Origin: Halomonas sp. CH40
Lineage (GTDB): Bacteria > Pseudomonadota > Gammaproteobacteria > Pseudomonadales > Halomonadaceae
Direction: 5' to 3'
Assembly: GCA_041875495.1 (NCBI GenBank)
Contig: CP112982.1
Location: forward strand, 1,426,001-1,490,000
DNA length: 64,000 nt
Below the pieces are notes generated by a model. The model saw only the letters and a program-made list of their open reading frames with translations. It made no database searches and had not been told where the DNA came from. The translations under genes and the position numbers were made by a program. This document shows positions 60,893 through 64,000 of the stretch, in pieces. Position 1 is the first letter of the stretch; each line of letters begins with the position of its first letter.

Positions 60893-62083
60893 TTAGTCGT
60901 TAACGGCAGCAATCGCCTTGGCAAGGTAGGGCAGGTTTGCATGCGAGAACCCGGCCACATTGGCACGGCCTGAGCGCACCATATAGATACCGAATTCATC
61001 GCGCAGGCGGTCAACCTGTTCCGGGGTCAACCCGGTGTACGAGAACATGCCCTGTTGTTCGGCAACGCAGGCATATTTCTCAGCCAGCCCATAAGGCTTG
61101 AGGGCCTCGACGAAATCACGCCGCAGGGTATTGATGCGATCGCGCATTTCCGTCAGTTCTTCGCGCCACATGGCAGTTAGTTCTGGGTCGTGAAGGATTT
61201 CACTGACAATCGAACCGCCATGCGCCGGCGGGTTGGAGTAGTTTTCACGGGCAACGATAGCCACCTGGGAGCGCACGTTCTCCATCTGCTCAGCATCTTT
61301 GGCGACCATGATCAGGCAGCCGGTACGCTCGCAATAGATACCGAAGTTCTTGGAGCATGAGCTGGTAATAATGACTTCGTCCAGCTGCTCCGCCATCAGG
61401 CGAACGCCGTAGGCATCTTCGTCAAGCCCCGCACCAAACCCCTGGTAAGCAAAGTCAATCAGCGGTAGCAACTGGCGCTCACGGACGACCTCCAGCACGG
61501 TTTGCCACTGCTGCTGGGAAAGGTCAAAGCCGGTCGGGTTGTGGCAGCAGGCATGCAGCACAACAACATCGCCTTGCGGAATCTGTTTGATGGCTGCCAG
61601 CATGCCATCAAAGTCGAGACGGTTATCCGCGTCTACATAGGGGTATTTCTGCAGCTCGATGCCGGCTGCCGAGAAAATGCCCAGATGGTTCGGCCAGGTA
61701 GGGTCGCTGACCCAGATACCTTTATCCGGCAGCTGAGCAGCAATAAAGTCTGCCGCCAGGCGCAAGGCACCGGTGCCGCCGGGTGACTGAGTGGCGCTGG
61801 CACGATTGGCTTCCAGTACCGGTGAGCTGGCGCCCAGCACCATGGGCAGAACGGCCTTGCCATACTCGGGCGCACCGTGGGAACCAATGTAGGTCTTGGT
61901 GGTTTCATTCTTGAGCAGGCGAGCTTCCGCTTCCTTGACAGCGCGCATTACCGGCGTAGTGCCGTTTTCATCGCGATAAACCCCGACGCCAAGGTCGACC
62001 TTCTGGGGGTTGGTATCTTTCTTGAAAGCTTCGATCAGCCCGAGAATGGCATCTCCAGGGACTCGCTCAATATGCTCAAACAT
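60893..62083 (-). CDS. Aromatic/aspartate aminotransferase (PhhC/TyrB-like)
   Basis: A 396-aa class I PLP aminotransferase. The PLP lysine is Lys245 in SSCSKNFGIY; HNPTG and the Arg in MVRSGRANVAG bind cofactor and substrate. It opens MFEHIERVPGDAILGLIEAF, like TyrB, AspC and Pseudomonas PhhC. The gene follows phhB without any gap (TAA then ATG), as in the phenylalanine-degradation operon, so an aromatic amino acid role (tyrosine to hydroxyphenylpyruvate) is the best guess; aspartate activity is also likely. Confidence 0.9.
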   Translation of the reverse strand: MFEHIERVPGDAILGLIEAFKKDTNPQKVDLGVGVYRDENGTTPVMRAVKEAEARLLKNETTKTYIGSHGAPEYGKAVLPMVLGASSPVLEANRASATQSPGGTGALRLAADFIAAQLPDKGIWVSDPTWPNHLGIFSAAGIELQKYPYVDADNRLDFDGMLAAIKQIPQGDVVVLHACCHNPTGFDLSQQQWQTVLEVVRERQLLPLIDFAYQGFGAGLDEDAYGVRLMAEQLDEVIITSSCSKNFGIYCERTGCLIMVAKDAEQMENVRSQVAIVARENYSNPPAHGGSIVSEILHDPELTAMWREELTEMRDRINTLRRDFVEALKPYGLAEKYACVAEQQGMFSYTGLTPEQVDRLRDEFGIYMVRSGRANVAGFSHANLPYLAKAIAAVND

Positions 62084-62410
62084 TTATTTGGCTACCTCGT
62101 CAGTTCTGGCGGCAAGAGTGAAATCGTCATGACACAGGCCACCTTTATCGTGGGACCACCAGGTTACCCTTGCTTCGCCCCACTGAGTGGTGATTTTGGG
62201 ATGATGGTTGGCCTGTTCGGCCAGATCTCCCACCCGCTGGGTAAATGCCAGGGCTTGGGCGAAGTCGCTAAAGGTAAAGCGGCGTGTCAGCTTCATGATG
62301 CCATCGCGGTCGATAATCTGCCACTCTGGAAGCGCTTCAGCCTCTTTCAGGCAAGCTTCCAGGGTCATGGGTTCTGCCGCCTGGCTGGATGATGTTTCAT
62401 GGTTGGCCAT
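62084..62410 (-). CDS. phhB: Pterin-4a-carbinolamine dehydratase
   Basis: It regenerates tetrahydrobiopterin-type cofactors after aromatic hydroxylation. The 108-aa protein has the active-site pattern NHHPKI (His69, His70) and His87 in [15 protein letters not shown] lies just before ATG 62410; the ten codons upstream were left out. The usual partner phhA (phenylalanine hydroxylase) is not adjacent: the next gene upstream is divergent cobA. Confidence 0.92.
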   Translation of the reverse strand: MANHETSSSQAAEPMTLEACLKEAEALPEWQIIDRDGIMKLTRRFTFSDFAQALAFTQRVGDLAEQANHHPKITTQWGEARVTWWSHDKGGLCHDDFTLAARTDEVAK

Positions 62411-62544
62411 GATGCTTCTCCTCGCGTTGGTTGGCTTCATATATTCCTTAATTGAATATAAATCTTATTATATATTCTTTTTTATTCTTTAAAATATTGG
62501 CTACCGTTATCCCTAACGTTTTTTTGTTTGTGAGGTATCGGCTG
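62411..62544. promoter_or_regulatory. AT-rich divergent region between phhB and cobA
   Basis: 134 bases, very rich in A and T (AATATAAATCTTATTATATA and the following T-rich run), separating divergent genes. Promoters for both directions are expected here, but no specific boxes could be fixed. Confidence 0.45.
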
Positions 62545-63402
62545 TTGTTTCCTGATCGTCCTGTTGTGGACTCTACCTTTCTAGACCGCATTCCTGTGCA
62601 GCGCCCGGGAAGCGTCAGCCTCGTGGGCGCAGGCCCGGGTGACCCCGAGTTGCTCACTCTGAAAGCCTATCGACGGATCATCGCCGCCGACGTTGTGCTT
62701 TATGACCGCCTGGTAAGCGAAGAAATCCTGGCGCTTATTCCGGCGAGTGCGCAAAAATACTATGTCGGTAAAGCCTGCTCTAACCACAGCGTAGCACAAC
62801 AGGATATCAATCAGTCACTGGTGGATTGGGCCCAGGCTGGCCGCACGGTTGTTCGCCTGAAAGGCGGTGACCCGTTCATTTTTGGGCGCGGCGGAGAAGA
62901 AATGGAAATCCTGGTGGCCAACAATGTCAGCGTTGAAGTGATTCCAGGCATCACAGCTGCCTCCGGTTGTGCGGCTTATGCTGGCATCCCGTTAACCCAC
63001 CGTGATTATGCCCAGTCCGTGCGTTTTGTGACTGGCCACCTGAAGCAGGGCGGCGAAATGGATTGGCCTTGCCTGGCACAGCCAGGCCAGACCCTGGTTT
63101 TCTACATGGGGCTTGGGAATCTGCTGCATATCTGCTCTTCGCTGATGGCTCATGGGTTGTCGGCGCACACGCCCATGGCCTTGATTGCCCAGGGAACTAC
63201 CCGCCATCAGCAGGTTCATATTGGAACCCTTGCCTCGCCACCGCCTGGTTTTTATAGCGGTGCAATCAGTTCACCTGCTTTGATTGTAATTGGTGATGTG
63301 GTGGCGCTCAATGCCCAGCTTGACTGGTTCGACCCTGGCAAAGCGGGCACGACTGGGTACGCTAATGAGGATGTCAACAGAGCTGTCACATCTTTAGCGT
63401 AA
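62545..63402 (+). CDS. cobA: Uroporphyrinogen-III C-methyltransferase
   Basis: It methylates uroporphyrinogen III twice to precorrin-2, the branch to siroheme and cobalamin. The 285-aa product has VSLVGAGPGDPELLTLKA, the SAM-binding LKGGDPFIFGRGGEE, and VIPGITAASGCAAYAGIPLTHR near the middle. The start is uncertain: GAGG (62532-62535) suits TTG 62545 (or CTG 62542); GTG 62530 is an alternative. The hydrophobic stretch encoded further upstream comes from AT-rich intergenic DNA and is probably not translated. It is a stand-alone enzyme, not a CysG fusion. Confidence 0.9.
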   Translation: MFPDRPVVDSTFLDRIPVQRPGSVSLVGAGPGDPELLTLKAYRRIIAADVVLYDRLVSEEILALIPASAQKYYVGKACSNHSVAQQDINQSLVDWAQAGRTVVRLKGGDPFIFGRGGEEMEILVANNVSVEVIPGITAASGCAAYAGIPLTHRDYAQSVRFVTGHLKQGGEMDWPCLAQPGQTLVFYMGLGNLLHICSSLMAHGLSAHTPMALIAQGTTRHQQVHIGTLASPPPGFYSGAISSPALIVIGDVVALNAQLDWFDPGKAGTTGYANEDVNRAVTSLA

Positions 63403-63554
63403 GGTAATTTAACGTTCAGCTTACTTGTGTGACTAGCCAGATGCACACAGCTGTGTATGCTGTAAGGGGTAACGCTTTTTTCGTTTGCCAATCACCGTCC
63501 GCTGTCATGCATAATTGCAATAATCAACAGCGCTTTCGAGAGAGAGAAGCATCC

Positions 63555-64000
63555 ATGTCAGATACGAACAAACCATCCGAAGACAACAGCTCAGCTGAGA
63601 ATACATCATCGACATCTCCCAGTTCAGCTGCCGCCGCTACCAAGCCTGATATGAAAACCCTGATGCAGGATAACCGTGTGAGAGGTATTGCCGGTATTGC
63701 GGCGATTGCGGTTATCTGGGCAGTGATCGCTCAATCCAGCGCCGGTTCCCGGGCAGATCGCATTGATATGGTAGAAGGTCAGCTGGCTGAAGCCGAGCAG
63801 TCAAGCCAGGAGCTGAGGTCCCAGCTTTCTGAGCTTGAAGAAGCCGAGATGAACCTTACTGCCATGCAGGAAGAAATGGCCGCTCTCGAAGAGCAGCAGG
63901 CGGCCACCCAGGCAGAGCTGGAATCAACCCAAGCAGCCGTTAGCGAAGCAGAGGAAACGCTGGCATCACTGGGTAAACAGCGCGAGTCCCTTGAGCAGCA
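63555..64000 (+). CDS. Membrane-anchored coiled-coil protein, 3' end outside window
   Basis: The frame is open from ATG 63555 to the window edge (148 complete codons), preceded by GAGAGAGAAG. The N-terminal 40 residues are Ser/Thr/Ala/Asp-rich and disordered-looking. One membrane helix follows (GIAGIAAIAVIWAVIAQ, residues 44-60), then a long Glu/Gln/Ala/Leu coiled coil with heptads from about residue 70 onward. The topology is N-in with a periplasmic coiled coil. The family cannot be named without the rest of the gene; an envelope-spacing or OmpA-type protein is possible. Confidence 0.75.
   Translation, partial: MSDTNKPSEDNSSAENTSSTSPSSAAAATKPDMKTLMQDNRVRGIAGIAAIAVIWAVIAQSSAGSRADRIDMVEGQLAEAEQSSQELRSQLSELEEAEMNLTAMQEEMAALEEQQAATQAELESTQAAVSEAEETLASLGKQRESLEQ

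Noticed and set aside
63445..63456. ACACAGCTGTGT palindrome between cobA and the last gene
   Set aside because: It is only 12 bp with no adjoining promoter or terminator features, and can occur by chance.

Overview
The window looks like chromosomal DNA of a halophilic gammaproteobacterium, most probably Halomonas or a close relative (inference). The reasons are a complete Na+-pumping NADH:quinone reductase operon, many acidic proteins, and two blocks whose gene order matches the Pseudomonas/Oceanospirillales core genome: topA ... mfd / gap-nqrABCDEF-nqrM, and leuCDB-asd-fimV-truA-trpF-(trpBA)-accD-folC-dedD-cvpA-purF-metZ. No rRNA, tRNA, CRISPR array or complete insertion sequence was seen.

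Layout. 1-7.5 kb: the 3' end of a DUF3141 (PHA-synthase-like) gene, topA with a small overlapping DUF6586 gene, a helical hypothetical gene, and an envelope module in which an Lpp/OprI-type lipoprotein gene lies between two L,D-transpeptidase genes. 8.7-20.6 kb: mfd, a divergent long-form GAPDH gene with a HexR-like site in its promoter region, and the nqr operon followed by nqrM (apbE is absent). 20.6-25.4 kb: holA-lptE-leuS, with a DUF1451 zinc-ribbon gene (ybeL-like) divergent from leuS.

25.4-30.5 kb is the accessory region. The tail of the DUF1451 gene plus the tail of its convergent membrane-transporter gene occurs twice as a 125-bp direct repeat, and a third degenerate piece of the same transporter gene lies near 30.05 kb. 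Between and beside these pieces sit an AT-rich two-gene module (a 63-aa protein plus a nucleotidyltransferase-fold protein, with a perfect palindrome just upstream), a hemerythrin-like gene fragment, and a SatD-family gene paired with a small membrane protein. This looks like a chromosomal hot spot where cargo replaced parts of an older transporter copy. It holds the best candidates for an undescribed system.

30.8-39 kb: a TolC / lipoprotein adaptor / RND pump operon, a TauD-family dioxygenase, a DUF6314 gene and a LysR regulator divergent from leuC. 39-56.4 kb: amino-acid, fatty-acid, folate and purine genes in the conserved order (leuCDB, asd, fimV, truA, trpFBA, accD, folC, dedD, cvpA, purF, metZ). 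56.6-64 kb: a cytochrome b561-YceI pair, a MATE exporter with an odd start, an NCS2-type permease, an aromatic aminotransferase with pterin carbinolamine dehydratase, cobA, and the first 148 codons of a membrane-anchored coiled-coil protein cut by the window edge.

All functions come from reading motifs and gene order; no database search was run. Start codons were chosen from Shine-Dalgarno sequences and usual family N-termini.
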